A stretch of 64,000 bases of DNA from Desulfovibrio desulfuricans. GTDB lineage: Bacteria > Desulfobacterota > Desulfovibrionia > Desulfovibrionales > Desulfovibrionaceae. The notes beneath the pieces are model-generated. The model worked only from the letters and a program-made list of their open reading frames with translations, was not told the DNA's origin and did not search any database. Positions within the stretch are counted from its first letter, which is position 1; every line of letters begins with the position of its first letter. The translations under genes and the position numbers were made by a program. The DNA lies in the NCBI GenBank assembly GCA_015062205.1, contig SUVB01000058.1, positions 62,001 to 126,000 on the forward strand. The letters run 5' to 3'. Positions 50,787 through 62,336 of this stretch are shown here, piece by piece.

Positions 50787-51277
50787 ATCACATCGGCACG
50801 ACGGAATATGTTTGGACCTATGCCCTGCCCCTGCTCGGGCAGGTTCGCATTGCCGAACGCGGCGGACGCCTCACGCGGCTGGACATGGACGCCGGGGGGG
50901 CGTTTGTCCCCTTGGTCGGCGTCGTGGAGGAAGAGACGCGGCTGTTGCGCGCGGCCTGCCGCCAGTTGCGGGAATACCTCGCCGGCGGGCGTCGGGTGTT
51001 CGACCTGCCGCTCGCGCCGCAGGGCACGCCCTTCCAGCGCAGGGTCTGGGCCGCCCTGCAGACCATCCCCTACGGCGAAACGCGCAGCTACAGCCGGATA
51101 GCCGCGGCCGTGGGCAACCCGAAAGGGCAGCGGGCCGTGGGTATGGCCAACAACCGCAATCCCATATCCATCGTCATCCCCTGCCACCGCGTCATCGGCG
51201 CGGACGGCCGCCTGGTGGGCTACGGCAGCGGCCTGCCCCTCAAGGAGGCGCTGCTGCGGCTGGAAGGCTGCCTGTAG
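50783..51277 (+). CDS. ogt: Methylated-DNA-protein-cysteine methyltransferase
   Basis: Suicide repair protein that takes methyl groups from O6-methylguanine. The 164-residue protein has the active-site [20 protein letters not shown] and the helix-turn-helix [20 protein letters not shown]. It has the Ogt/AdaB size. It overlaps the MFS gene by four bases. A GC-rich 7-bp hairpin (51318-51334) follows at about 40 bp but lacks a T run. Confidence 0.94.
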   Translation: MNHIGTTEYVWTYALPLLGQVRIAERGGRLTRLDMDAGGAFVPLVGVVEEETRLLRAACRQLREYLAGGRRVFDLPLAPQGTPFQRRVWAALQTIPYGETRSYSRIAAAVGNPKGQRAVGMANNRNPISIVIPCHRVIGADGRLVGYGSGLPLKEALLRLEGCL

Positions 51278-51502
51278 CGGGACAGCCGCGCAATCCCGAC
51301 CTCGGATGTCCGGAGGCGAGGGCGGCGCGCCCTCCCTTGCCGACGGGGTGCGCATCCGTTCCCTTTTTCTTTATTTTCTCTCTTTCTTTCTCCTGCCTCC
51401 CGTTGCGTCATACCCGCGCGAGGCGGCGTGAACGCAGGCCGTCACCCCATGCGGCGCAGCCGTGCTTGCTCCGCCGGCTTGTGCGGCTGTCCTGCGGTTT
51501 GG

Positions 51503-51541
51503 CAGATGACATCTGTCGCTTTTGTTTCTTTATAGTACAAT
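51503..51541 (+). promoter_or_regulatory. Candidate promoter with operator-like palindrome
   Basis: CAGATGACATCTG (51503-51515) is a perfect 6-bp inverted repeat with a one-base centre. It is followed by a T-rich stretch and TACAAT at 51536-51541, a good -10 candidate; TATAGT at 51531-51536 is another. The -35 region at this spacing is poor, as expected where a bound activator supplies the contact. The target could be the sigma-54 activator gene or an unannotated RNA. Confidence 0.35.
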
Positions 51542-51554
51542 ATATTGATATTAA

Positions 51555-51570
51555 ATGATAATTTTATCAT
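51555..51570. promoter_or_regulatory. AT-rich perfect palindrome, Fur-box-like
   Basis: ATGATAATTTTATCAT (51555-51570) is a perfect 7-bp inverted repeat around TT. It is like a shortened Fur box (TGATAAT-N-ATTATCA) but lacks one base in the centre. It lies just downstream of the candidate -10 element. Whether it binds a Fur-type protein is open. Confidence 0.35.
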
Positions 51571-51905
51571 AGCCGCTGTGCGTAGTCCGCAAGACCGGCA
51601 GAAAGCCGGCCACAGGGGTACTGATGTTGTTCCCTTTGTGCGGAACAGGGGCGGCAGCATGTGCATATTATATGTAATCATGTTGATTGATTGATTTTTG
51701 CTGTGAAAATCCAGACGGCAGGCAATGCGGAGGGAATCGGCGCGCTACGGCCTTGACTATATAATATCATTTTTGCGCGAAACTTCGATTCAGCGCCCTG
51801 ACGCAGCAGACCTGCCCGTACGGCGGGGGATGCCTGCGCGGCCCGCGCCGCCGTTTTCCGGCATGGCGGTTGCATTGTGGCGCGCGAAACGGTACACAAC
51901 ACTTC

Positions 51906-53432
51906 ATGTCTACGCGCCGTTTGTTGTTCCTCACTCCCGCACAGGCCGTCACGGCCGTCTTCCCCGCACTGCGCGACGCGGGCTTTGAGCTCGGCATTGC
52001 GGAGAATCTCAAGGGCGCGTCCGTGTTCATTCGCAAGTCCGGCCCCGGCGTCATTTTTTCGCGCCCGGCCTTGCCCGGTTTTCGCGTGGAAGACCTGCTG
52101 GCCGTGGGCGCGGAAGATCCCAACTTCCCCCCGGTCATCGTCATCACGGACAGGGGCAGCCCCGAGGAAGCCGAGCGCCTGATGAGCCTCGGCGCGCGCG
52201 ATTACTGGCTTGAGCCGCTGGATGTGGAGCGTGTCATGGCCGTGGCCGGGGCCGCGCGCAAGCCGGCGCCCGTGCCGGCGGTGACCACCCTCGGCGGGCA
52301 CAAGCCGCAGCATGCCGAGGGCAGGGGGCCGCGCATCGTGGGGCGGCATCCCGCCATTGCCCGCGTGCTGCAGCTGGCGCGCCAGGTGGCCGGCTCCAAG
52401 GCCACGGTGCTGATCATGGGCGAATCGGGCACAGGCAAGGAAATGTTCGCCCGGTACCTGCACGCCATGAGCAAACGGGCGGAGCGCCCCTTCATCGCCG
52501 TCAACTGCGCGGCCCTGCCCGAGCATCTGCTGGAAAGCGAGTTGTTCGGCCATGAGAAGGGGGCCTTCACCGGGGCCATCGCGCGCAAGCTGGGCAAGTT
52601 CGAGATGGCCGACGGCGGCACGCTGCTGCTGGACGAAATATCCGAAATGGATCTGGCCCTGCAGGCCAAGCTCCTGCGTGTGCTGCAGGAGGGCGAGGTG
52701 GACCGCGTGGGCGGCACGGAAACCGTCAAGGTGGACGTGCGCGTGCTGGCCACCACCAACCGGGATCTGGAAGACTGGGTCAGGCAGGGCAAGTTCCGGC
52801 AGGATCTTTATTTTCGCCTCAATGTCATTCCCCTGCGCCTGCCCTCCCTGCGCGAACGCGGGGACGACGTGCTGGAACTGGCGCGCTTTTTTATGGATAT
52901 GTATGTGCGCGAATACGGGCTGCCCGCCACGTCCCTTGCGGAGAGCGCCGTGCAGTGGCTGCGCGGGTATGATTTTCCCGGCAACGTGCGGGAGCTGCAG
53001 AATCTGATGGAACGCGCCGTGCTGCTGGCCAACGGCCGTCCCGTGGAGCCCTGCCATTTCCTGCTGGAAAATGAGGAATGGCCCCTGTTTGAGGAAGACG
53101 CGTCCGCTGTTCCCGCTCCCGAGGTTTCCCCCTCGTTCGCCGCTGCGCCTGCCGTTGCTCCCGCGCCGCCCGCGGCGACGCCGGGGGCCGCCGCGCCCGC
53201 CTCCCTACCCCTGCCGGGACTGGGGCAGCCCGCTCCCGCAGGCGACGGGGCCGCCGTGCCCATGTCCGGCCCGGTCATTCCCCTGCACGAGATGGAACGC
53301 ATCATGATCATCAAGGGGCTGGAAGTCACGTCCGGCAACCGCACCCAGGCGGCGGAGCTGCTGGGCATCTCCGTGCGCACCCTCCGCAACAAGCTCAACG
53401 AATACCGCGCGGCCGGGCATCCTGTGGATTGA
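51906..53432 (+). CDS. Sigma-54-dependent activator with degenerate receiver domain
   Basis: An NtrC-type enhancer-binding protein of 508 residues. Residues 1-115 have the receiver fold (LLFLTPAQAVTAVFPALRDA, and ITDRGSPEEAERLMSLGARD near the end), but the strand that should end in the phospho-aspartate reads GVIFSRPALPGF with no Asp. The AAA+ domain has Walker A GESGTGKEMF at about 172-181 and GAFTGA at about 220, the sigma-54 contact. Walker B is GTLLLDEISEMD. A proline/alanine linker leads to a Fis-type helix-turn-helix NRTQAAELLGISVRTLRNKL. Start at 51906; no strong ribosome site. Control probably does not use phosphorylation. Confidence 0.92.
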   Translation: MSTRRLLFLTPAQAVTAVFPALRDAGFELGIAENLKGASVFIRKSGPGVIFSRPALPGFRVEDLLAVGAEDPNFPPVIVITDRGSPEEAERLMSLGARDYWLEPLDVERVMAVAGAARKPAPVPAVTTLGGHKPQHAEGRGPRIVGRHPAIARVLQLARQVAGSKATVLIMGESGTGKEMFARYLHAMSKRAERPFIAVNCAALPEHLLESELFGHEKGAFTGAIARKLGKFEMADGGTLLLDEISEMDLALQAKLLRVLQEGEVDRVGGTETVKVDVRVLATTNRDLEDWVRQGKFRQDLYFRLNVIPLRLPSLRERGDDVLELARFFMDMYVREYGLPATSLAESAVQWLRGYDFPGNVRELQNLMERAVLLANGRPVEPCHFLLENEEWPLFEEDASAVPAPEVSPSFAAAPAVAPAPPAATPGAAAPASLPLPGLGQPAPAGDGAAVPMSGPVIPLHEMERIMIIKGLEVTSGNRTQAAELLGISVRTLRNKLNEYRAAGHPVD

Positions 53433-53450
53433 GGTCGGCGCTTCGCGCGA

Positions 53451-53486
53451 GGCCGCTGCGCGAGGCGCAGCCGCCCCTGTTTCTTT
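53451..53486 (+). terminator. Probable terminator of the sigma-54 activator gene
   Basis: A stem of 7 bp (53455-53461 with 53465-53471) with loop GAG, extended by three pairs after one mismatch. A CCCTGTTTCTTT run follows. It lies about 20 bp after the stop. Confidence 0.55.
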
Positions 53487-53613
53487 GGCGGAAGCGGGGG
53501 CTGCGGCGGCGCGGCAACGGGGAGGACGACAATGCGCCGGGCAGCCGCAAGCCCTGTGACGCCCCGCCCATGCCGCGGGGGCCCCGAGGCCCGCACGCGT
53601 CGCTCGCGCATTC

Positions 53614-53642
53614 TTGAGTTTTCCTGAAACCGCGCGTATATT
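53614..53642 (+). promoter_or_regulatory. Sigma-70-type promoter of ppiD
   Basis: TTGAGT at 53614-53619 and TATATT at 53637-53642 with an exact 17-base spacer, 42 bp before the ppiD start. The expected transcript start is near 53,649, giving a short leader with GGTGGAG as the ribosome site. Confidence 0.65.
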
Positions 53643-53683
53643 GACGCACTGTTTTTGCAAAAATCCCGCAGGGTGGAGTTCGC

Positions 53684-55603
53684 ATGCTTGAGTATATCCG
53701 TTCCAATGCACAGTCCTTCGGCGTCAAGCTGGCCTTCGGCGTCATTATTCTGGTGTTTGTGTTCTGGGGCGTCGGCAGTCTGAATGAAGGCGATTCGGTG
53801 AACCTTGTGGCCACGGTCAACGGCGACGCCATTACGGCGCGCGAGTTTGAAATGGCCTACCGCCGCGCTGAGGAGGCCGTGCAGCGGCAGAACCCCGGCC
53901 TGCCCCGCGACCGGTTCAAGCAGGAGCTGGGGCGTCAGGTGCTGCGCGGTCTGGTGGAGCAGACGCTGCTCAGGCAGGAGGCCGCCCGCGTGGGGCTGGC
54001 CGTCACCCCGCTGGAACTGCGCGCCGCCGTGGGGCAGATCAAGGCCTTCCAGAACGACAAGGGGCAGTTTGACCCCGCCGCCTATCAGCGCGTGCTGGAG
54101 GCGCAGCGCATGACGCCCGCGCAGTATGAGAGCGACATGAGCGAGGAACTGTTGCGGCAGAAAGTGTACGAGCTGGTGACGGCCGCCGCCTGGACGGACC
54201 CGGCCGAGGCCCGCAACCGCTATGATTTTTTGCGCGAGAAGCGCGTCACGGACTATATCTTTGTGCCTGCCGCCCGGTTCATGGACGCATCCAGGCCTTC
54301 CGACGCCGATGTGGCGGCCTATTACGAGGCGCACAAGGCCGAGTTCGCCGTTCCGGCCAAAGTGACGGCGGCCTGCATCCGCGTCGCGCCCGAAAGCCTG
54401 GTCAGGCCCGAATCCATCAGCGAGGCTGACGCCCGCGCCTGGTATGAAGGCAACCTCGCCCGTTTCTCGCAGGAGGAGCAGGTCAAGGCGGCCCATATCC
54501 TCGTGCCCCTGGCCGAAGACGCGCCCGAAGCCGAGGTGAAAAAGGCGCAGGAGGCCGCGGCGGCCATCGAGGCGGAACTCAGGGGCGGCAAGAAATTTGC
54601 CGAGGTGGCGGACGCGCACAACGGCCCCAATGCGGCCGGTCCCGGCGGCGAACTGGGCTGGATCAAGCGCGGCATGACCGTGGAGCCTTTTGAAAAGGCC
54701 GCCTTTGCGCTGGAGCCGGGCAAGGTTTCCGCGCCGGTGCGCAGCCGTTTCGGCCTGCACATCATCAGGGTCGAGGAAAAGCGCGCCGCGGGCACGCGGC
54801 CCTTTGCGGAAGCGGCCGGCGAGGTGCGCGCATTCATGGCGCAGGAACAGGGGGCGGACAAGCTGCGCGACGCGCTGGACAATCTCATTGAAGACAATAT
54901 CTTGGGCAAGCCGCTGGACAAGAGCGCCCAGGCCCTGGGGCTCACGCTGGAAGAGGTCGGCCCCGCCTCTGCCGCAGAGTTGGCGGCAAAACTGGGCATC
55001 AAGCCCGACGACGCCGAGGCGCTCGTGAACACCCCCGCCAACGCGCCCATGGACAGGGCGCTGGAAGCGGGCGACGCCTACGTGGTGGCGCGGGTGCTCA
55101 AGACCATGCCCGCTTCCACGGAGCCGCTGGAAGCCGTGAAGGGGAAGATCGTCACCCTTCTCCAGGGCGAGAAGGCGCTCGACGCCGCCATGAAGGACGC
55201 CGCCGAACGCCGCAAAGGCCTTGCGGACGGGGAAATCAATCCCACGCTCAAGACCGGCATGGGCATCAGGACGGCCCCCGCCATGGAACGCAACGGCGCG
55301 CTGGCGGATTTCGCCCCGGCGGCGGCGCTGTCTTCGGCGGTGTTCGGAGCCGGGATCGGGCAATGGCTTCCCGAGCCCTTTGCCGTCCACGGCGGCAAGG
55401 AGGGCAGCGGGGCCGTGCTGGTGCATGTGAGCGCCGTGCAGCCGCCGGATGCCGCCGAATGGGACGCCATCAAGGGCATCATGACCGGCGCGGCCCAGCG
55501 AGAACGCGCCGAAGGCCTGTTCGCGGTCTTCATGCAGCGTCTGCTCTCCACCGCCAGGGTGGAGGTGCGCAACATGGATATGGTGGACAGGAAGGGGCTC
55601 TGA
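53684..55603 (+). CDS. ppiD: Periplasmic chaperone/peptidyl-prolyl isomerase PpiD-like
   Basis: A 639-residue membrane-anchored folding factor near the Sec channel. A single N-terminal helix (about residues 12-32, FGVKLAFGVIILVFVFWGVG) anchors it, followed by a SurA-like N domain (VATVNGDAITAREFEMAYRR) and a parvulin domain (VKAAHILVPLAEDAPEAEV through SRFGLHIIRVEEKRAAG). The C-terminal half repeats the SurA_N-like arrangement. Parvulin activity may be weak in this family. A good promoter lies upstream and a strong terminator follows. Confidence 0.9.
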   Translation: MLEYIRSNAQSFGVKLAFGVIILVFVFWGVGSLNEGDSVNLVATVNGDAITAREFEMAYRRAEEAVQRQNPGLPRDRFKQELGRQVLRGLVEQTLLRQEAARVGLAVTPLELRAAVGQIKAFQNDKGQFDPAAYQRVLEAQRMTPAQYESDMSEELLRQKVYELVTAAAWTDPAEARNRYDFLREKRVTDYIFVPAARFMDASRPSDADVAAYYEAHKAEFAVPAKVTAACIRVAPESLVRPESISEADARAWYEGNLARFSQEEQVKAAHILVPLAEDAPEAEVKKAQEAAAAIEAELRGGKKFAEVADAHNGPNAAGPGGELGWIKRGMTVEPFEKAAFALEPGKVSAPVRSRFGLHIIRVEEKRAAGTRPFAEAAGEVRAFMAQEQGADKLRDALDNLIEDNILGKPLDKSAQALGLTLEEVGPASAAELAAKLGIKPDDAEALVNTPANAPMDRALEAGDAYVVARVLKTMPASTEPLEAVKGKIVTLLQGEKALDAAMKDAAERRKGLADGEINPTLKTGMGIRTAPAMERNGALADFAPAAALSSAVFGAGIGQWLPEPFAVHGGKEGSGAVLVHVSAVQPPDAAEWDAIKGIMTGAAQRERAEGLFAVFMQRLLSTARVEVRNMDMVDRKGL

Positions 55604-55637
55604 CGCCCCCGCCTTCATGGCTGAAGACAATGCGGTG

Positions 55638-55677
55638 CAGGACCGGGGCCGTCGCGCGGTTCCGGCCCTGTGTTTTT
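55638..55677 (+). terminator. Intrinsic terminator after ppiD
   Basis: A 14-bp stem with one A-C mismatch and two G-T pairs (55638-55651 with 55657-55670), loop TCGCG, then TGTTTTT. It lies 35 bp after the ppiD stop. Confidence 0.8.
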
Positions 55678-55744
55678 ATCCGCCGACGGGGCGGAAAAGG
55701 GCGGCGTGACCCGTGTTGAACGGGCTCTGCCGGTGGCCCGGGAC

Positions 55745-55772
55745 GCCGGCCGGCCTGTTCCGGGCGGCCGGC
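55745..55772 (+). other. GC-rich stem-loop in the glmS leader
   Basis: An 11-bp stem with one mismatch (55745-55755 with 55762-55772) and a six-base loop, about eight bases before the AAAGGAG of glmS. The sequence does not look like the glmS ribozyme of Gram-positives. Confidence 0.4.
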
Positions 55773-55791
55773 GCCGGGGAAAGGAGATACT

Positions 55792-57621
<1,830 letters not shown>

Positions 57622-57743
57622 CAGGGAAAGGTACGGCCCGCCGGGCGATTGCGGTCGCGCTGTTTCCGCGCCTTGCCTGAAGCGGACAAATCGGGCATAC
57701 TTGCAGGCCGTGGAACTGTTCTCGGCCTGTTGCGGAGGGCCTT

Positions 57744-58541
57744 ATGCAGCCCGAAATCCTGCTTTTCGACATCGGCAACACATCCGTCAAGATAGGTCTG
57801 GGCAACGAGCGCCATGTGCTGGCCTCGTACACGCTGCGCACCGTCACGGAACAGTCGGCCGACGATTTCGGTCTTTCCCTCCTAGCGCTTCTGGGGCACG
57901 CGGGCGTGGAGGGGGGGCAACTCAGGGCCTGTGTTGCTTCGTCCGTGGTGCCGGGCTTCGATCCCCTGCTGCGCGAGGCGACGGCCCGTTATCTGGGCTG
58001 CCCTCTGCTGCGCGTGGGCAAGGAATTGGCCGTTCCCCTGGAAAATCACTATGAACGTCCCAATGAAGTGGGGGCCGACCGTCTGGTCGGGGCCTACGCG
58101 GCCCGCCGTCTCTATCCCGAGACGCCGTCCCTGCTGGTGGCGGATTTCGGCACGGCCCTGACCATTGACTGCGTGAGTTCCGATGCCTACCTCGGCGGGC
58201 TGATTTTCCCCGGGCCGCGCACGGCCCTTGCCGCGCTTGCGCGCGAGGCGGCCAAACTGCCCAGAGTGAACCTGGACGTGCGCGCGGAGGAGCCCGCGCC
58301 CGGCCGCGATACGGCCACCAGCATCCGGCACGGGCTGGTGTTCGGCTTCGCCTGCATGGTGGAGGGCCTGACCCTGCGTCTCAGACGGCAGATGCCCGGT
58401 CCGGCCAAGGTGCTGGGCACGGGCGGCTTTGCCGACGTCATTGCCCGCGTGAGCCCGGCGTTTGACCATGTGCTGCCCATGCTGCTGCTTGAGGGCCTGC
58501 GCCGCCTGTACTATGAACAGGGGCGCGGGGCGCTTGAGTGA
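57744..58541 (+). CDS. coaX: Type III pantothenate kinase
   Basis: Phosphorylates pantothenate, the first step of coenzyme A synthesis. The 265-residue protein has the ASKHA-fold elements LLFDIGNTSVKIGLG, GADRLVGAYAARRLYP, VADFGTALTIDCV and LGTGGFADVIARVSP. Type III enzymes are not feedback-inhibited by CoA. A TGCGGAGGG site lies just before the ATG. It is followed by eno after 80 bp on the same strand. Confidence 0.95.
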   Translation: MQPEILLFDIGNTSVKIGLGNERHVLASYTLRTVTEQSADDFGLSLLALLGHAGVEGGQLRACVASSVVPGFDPLLREATARYLGCPLLRVGKELAVPLENHYERPNEVGADRLVGAYAARRLYPETPSLLVADFGTALTIDCVSSDAYLGGLIFPGPRTALAALAREAAKLPRVNLDVRAEEPAPGRDTATSIRHGLVFGFACMVEGLTLRLRRQMPGPAKVLGTGGFADVIARVSPAFDHVLPMLLLEGLRRLYYEQGRGALE

Positions 58542-58618
58542 GGCGCGTGTGTTTTTCAACCATGCCGGGCGTTCCTGTCTGTTGTGCGCAAACAAGCCCG
58601 CCAGGGCAAAAGGAGTAG

Positions 58619-59920
<1,302 letters not shown>

Positions 59921-59930
59921 CCTTTCCGGT

Positions 59931-60003
59931 CCCGCGCCGCCCTTTCCCGGCGGCGCGGGCTGCGCGGAACGACCGCCGTACCCGCCGGGCGCGACGGTCG
60001 TTC
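59931..60003 (+). other. Tandem hairpins between eno and folD
   Basis: First hairpin: an 11-bp perfect stem (59931-59941 with 59949-59959). Second: a 9-bp perfect stem (59967-59975 with 59995-60003) closing a 19-base loop. Neither has a T run, so a classic intrinsic terminator is unlikely; they may be RNA-stabilising or slow the polymerase. Confidence 0.45.
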
Positions 60004-60113
60004 GCATTTCCGGAATGCGTCAACAGGATACCGACAGGGCGGACGGGAGCAACATCCCCCGGCTTTGTTGCAGCAGGCAGGGATACCCGTGTGCCCGAAC
60101 GGCAGGGAGCAGC

Positions 60114-60968
60114 ATGATTCTTATTGACGGCAAGAAAACCGCCGCCGCCGTCCGGGCCGAGTTGGCGGGGCAGGTGGCGGCGGCCCGCGCGGCCGGGCGC
60201 CGGGCGCCCGGCCTGGCGGTCATTCTGGTGGGCGAGGACCCGGCCTCGCAGGTCTATGTGCGCAACAAGGAACGCGCCTGCGCCGAGGCGGGCATTGCTT
60301 CCTTTCCGCACCATCTCTCGGCGCATACGTCGCAGCAGGAGCTGCTGCGGCTCATTGCCGCGTGCAACGCCGCGCCGGAGGTGGACGGCATCCTGCTGCA
60401 GCTGCCCCTGCCCGCAGGGCTCGACGCGCAGCAATGCCTGCTCGCCATTGACCCGGACAAGGACGTGGACGGCTTTCACCCCGTCAACGTGGGGCGGCTT
60501 TCGCTGGGCCTGCCGGGCTTTGTCTCCTGCACGCCCGCCGGCGTCATCGAGCTCCTGCAGCGCTACGACCTGCCCACCAGCGGCAGGAAGGCCGTGGTGG
60601 TGGGGCGCTCCAACATCGTGGGCAAGCCGCTGGCCATGCTGCTGGCAAAGCCGGGGCGTTTCGGCGACGCCACCGTCACCGTATGCCATTCGCGCACGCC
60701 CGATCTGGCGGCGCAGTGCCGGCAGGCGGATTTTCTCTTTCTGGCTATGGGCCGCCCGCGCGCAATTACGGGCGACATGGTGCGCGAGGGCGCGGTGGTC
60801 ATTGACGTGGGCATCAACCGCACGCCCGAAGGACTGTGCGGGGACGCAGATTTCGCGGGCGTCAGCAAAAAGGCGGCCGCCATCACCCCCGTGCCCGGCG
60901 GCGTGGGCCCCATGACCATCGCCATGCTGCTGCGCAATACCGTGCAGAGTTGGCAGGCGCGGCCCTGA
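60114..60968 (+). CDS. folD: Bifunctional methylenetetrahydrofolate dehydrogenase/cyclohydrolase
   Basis: Interconverts methylene-, methenyl- and 10-formyl-tetrahydrofolate, supplying the formyl donor for fmt and for purine synthesis. The 284-residue protein has [20 protein letters not shown] with the catalytic lysine in [46 protein letters not shown], and [24 protein letters not shown] lies before the ATG at 60114. A G/C-rich hairpin terminator follows. Confidence 0.96.
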   Translation: MILIDGKKTAAAVRAELAGQVAAARAAGRRAPGLAVILVGEDPASQVYVRNKERACAEAGIASFPHHLSAHTSQQELLRLIAACNAAPEVDGILLQLPLPAGLDAQQCLLAIDPDKDVDGFHPVNVGRLSLGLPGFVSCTPAGVIELLQRYDLPTSGRKAVVVGRSNIVGKPLAMLLAKPGRFGDATVTVCHSRTPDLAAQCRQADFLFLAMGRPRAITGDMVREGAVVIDVGINRTPEGLCGDADFAGVSKKAAAITPVPGGVGPMTIAMLLRNTVQSWQARP

Positions 60969-60980
60969 CGGGTAGTTGTG

Positions 60981-61006
60981 GGGGGGGAGGAAGCCTGCCC
61001 CCCTTT
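60981..61006 (+). terminator. Terminator after folD
   Basis: GGGGGG plus AGG pair with CCT plus CCCCCC around loop AAG, with one internal mismatch (60981-60990 with 60994-61003). TTT follows. Confidence 0.55.
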
Positions 61007-61174
61007 AGAGAACTTTTCCCCATCGGGCGGCGCGCCGCCCTCTTGTCAGCCGCGCGCCAAAGGCGTATGGCCGGGATACGTCCCGGCATCCGGCCGCACG
61101 CGGTGTCCGGTCCGGGCTGTTCCGCGCCGCGCCTGCGCAGGGCGCGCGTCAAACCCTCCCACGGAGAAACAGAC

Positions 61175-62254
61175 ATGTACCGCAATGCGAAAAATGTCGG
61201 CTACTATATGATCGGTCAGGGCAGCCTGGCCCAGCTGGGCGATTTGCTGGCCGTGCGCCGCAAGGCGTCGGACGGCCCGGCCATCTTCTTCCTCGATCAC
61301 TTTTTCAGGGACGGCAGGCTGGCCGCGCGCCTGCCTGTGGAAAGCCGTGACCTCGTGGTCTACGTGGACACCACGGAGGAGCCGACCACCGAGAGCGTGG
61401 ACGGCTACACCGCGCAGGTGAAACAATTCCTTGACGGCAAGCTGCCCTGCGCCATGCTGGCCTTCGGCGGCGGCAGCACGCTGGACACCTGCAAGTGCGT
61501 GGGCAATCTGCTCACCAATCCCGGCAAGGCCGAGGACTATCAGGGCTGGGAGCTGGTGAACAACGCCGCGCCCTACAAGATCGCCGTGCCCACCCTGTCC
61601 GGCACCGGCTCGGAAACCTCGCGCACCGGCATTGTCTGCAACGAGGCCAAGAACATCAAGCTGGGCATGAACAGCGACTTTACCATGTTCGACCAGGTGC
61701 TGCTGGACCCGGACCTCACCGCAAGCGTGCCGCGCGACCAGTATTTCTACACCGGCATCGACACCTACATGCACTGCTTCGAGAGCATCACCGGCTCCTA
61801 CCGCAACGTGGTGGTGGACGCGCTGGCGCAGAAGGCCATTGACATCTGCAAGGAGGTTTTCCTCTCGGCGGACATGATGGCCGACGAGAACCGCGAAAAG
61901 ATGATGATCGCCTCCTTCCTGGGCGGCATGGCGGCGGGCTTCGTGGGCGTGGTGCATCCCCTTTCGGCGGGCCTGAGCATGGTGCTGCACATGCACCACG
62001 GCGTGGCCAACTGCCACGCCCTGAGCGTGCTGGAAGACATCTACCCCGTCCATTACAGGGAATTCATGGAGATGATGGATCGGCAGGGCGTGGCGCTGCC
62101 CAAGGGCATCTGCAAGGGCCTCACGGATGCCCAGTTCGACGCCCTGTATGGGGCGAGCATTGTGCACGAGAAGCCGCTCTCCAACCGGCTGGGGCCGGAT
62201 TTCAGGAAGATCCTCACCCCGGAGAATGTGCGTTCGCGCTTTGAGCGCATGTAG
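61175..62254 (+). CDS. kdnB: Iron-containing alcohol dehydrogenase, KdnB-like (Kdo 8-oxidase)
   Basis: Predicted to oxidise the C8 hydroxyl of Kdo to an aldehyde, the first step to 8-amino-Kdo. The 359-residue protein resembles Shewanella oneidensis KdnB: GQGSLAQLGDLLAVRRK near the N terminus, FGGGSTLDTCKCVGNLLTNP, TLSGTGSETSRTGIV, LGMNSDFTMFDQVLLDPDL. The metal ligands are in FYTGIDTYMHCFESI (Asp and His), GVVHPLSAGLSM and LHMHHGVANCHAL. The C terminus has KNICKDL-type KGICKGL. The next gene is a KdnA-like aminotransferase, which supports the call. GGAG lies before the ATG at 61175. Similarity is from memory of the Shewanella sequence. Confidence 0.8.
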   Translation: MYRNAKNVGYYMIGQGSLAQLGDLLAVRRKASDGPAIFFLDHFFRDGRLAARLPVESRDLVVYVDTTEEPTTESVDGYTAQVKQFLDGKLPCAMLAFGGGSTLDTCKCVGNLLTNPGKAEDYQGWELVNNAAPYKIAVPTLSGTGSETSRTGIVCNEAKNIKLGMNSDFTMFDQVLLDPDLTASVPRDQYFYTGIDTYMHCFESITGSYRNVVVDALAQKAIDICKEVFLSADMMADENREKMMIASFLGGMAAGFVGVVHPLSAGLSMVLHMHHGVANCHALSVLEDIYPVHYREFMEMMDRQGVALPKGICKGLTDAQFDALYGASIVHEKPLSNRLGPDFRKILTPENVRSRFERM

Positions 62255-62336
62255 GCGGCCGTCAGGCCGTATCCCGTCCCGCAGCCCGTTTCGCGCCGTC
62301 GGCACGCCCGGCGGCGCGTCCGCACAAGGAATGCCT

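Larger units (their letters stand above)
51278..51905. other. 628-bp non-coding region before the sigma-54 activator
   Basis: No convincing gene. Elements read from left to right are: a 7-bp hairpin at 51318-51334; a pyrimidine-rich tract of 43 bases at 51359-51401 with only two purines; the CAGATGACATCTG palindrome at 51503-51515; AT-rich promoter-like sequence to 51580; a 5-bp hairpin CCGGC/GCCGG at 51595-51609; the tetranucleotide TTGA three times at 51683-51694; and a second AT-rich patch around 51755-51775. The mix suggests a regulatory region or a small RNA gene. Confidence 0.5.

Noticed and set aside
51442..51681. 79-codon minus-strand frame in the non-coding region
   Set aside because: It runs through an AT-rich patch and palindromes, with no ribosome site and no family resemblance.
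55604..55791. glmS ribozyme
   Set aside because: The leader has a simple GC-rich hairpin and lacks the conserved ribozyme core; the element is typical of Gram-positive bacteria.
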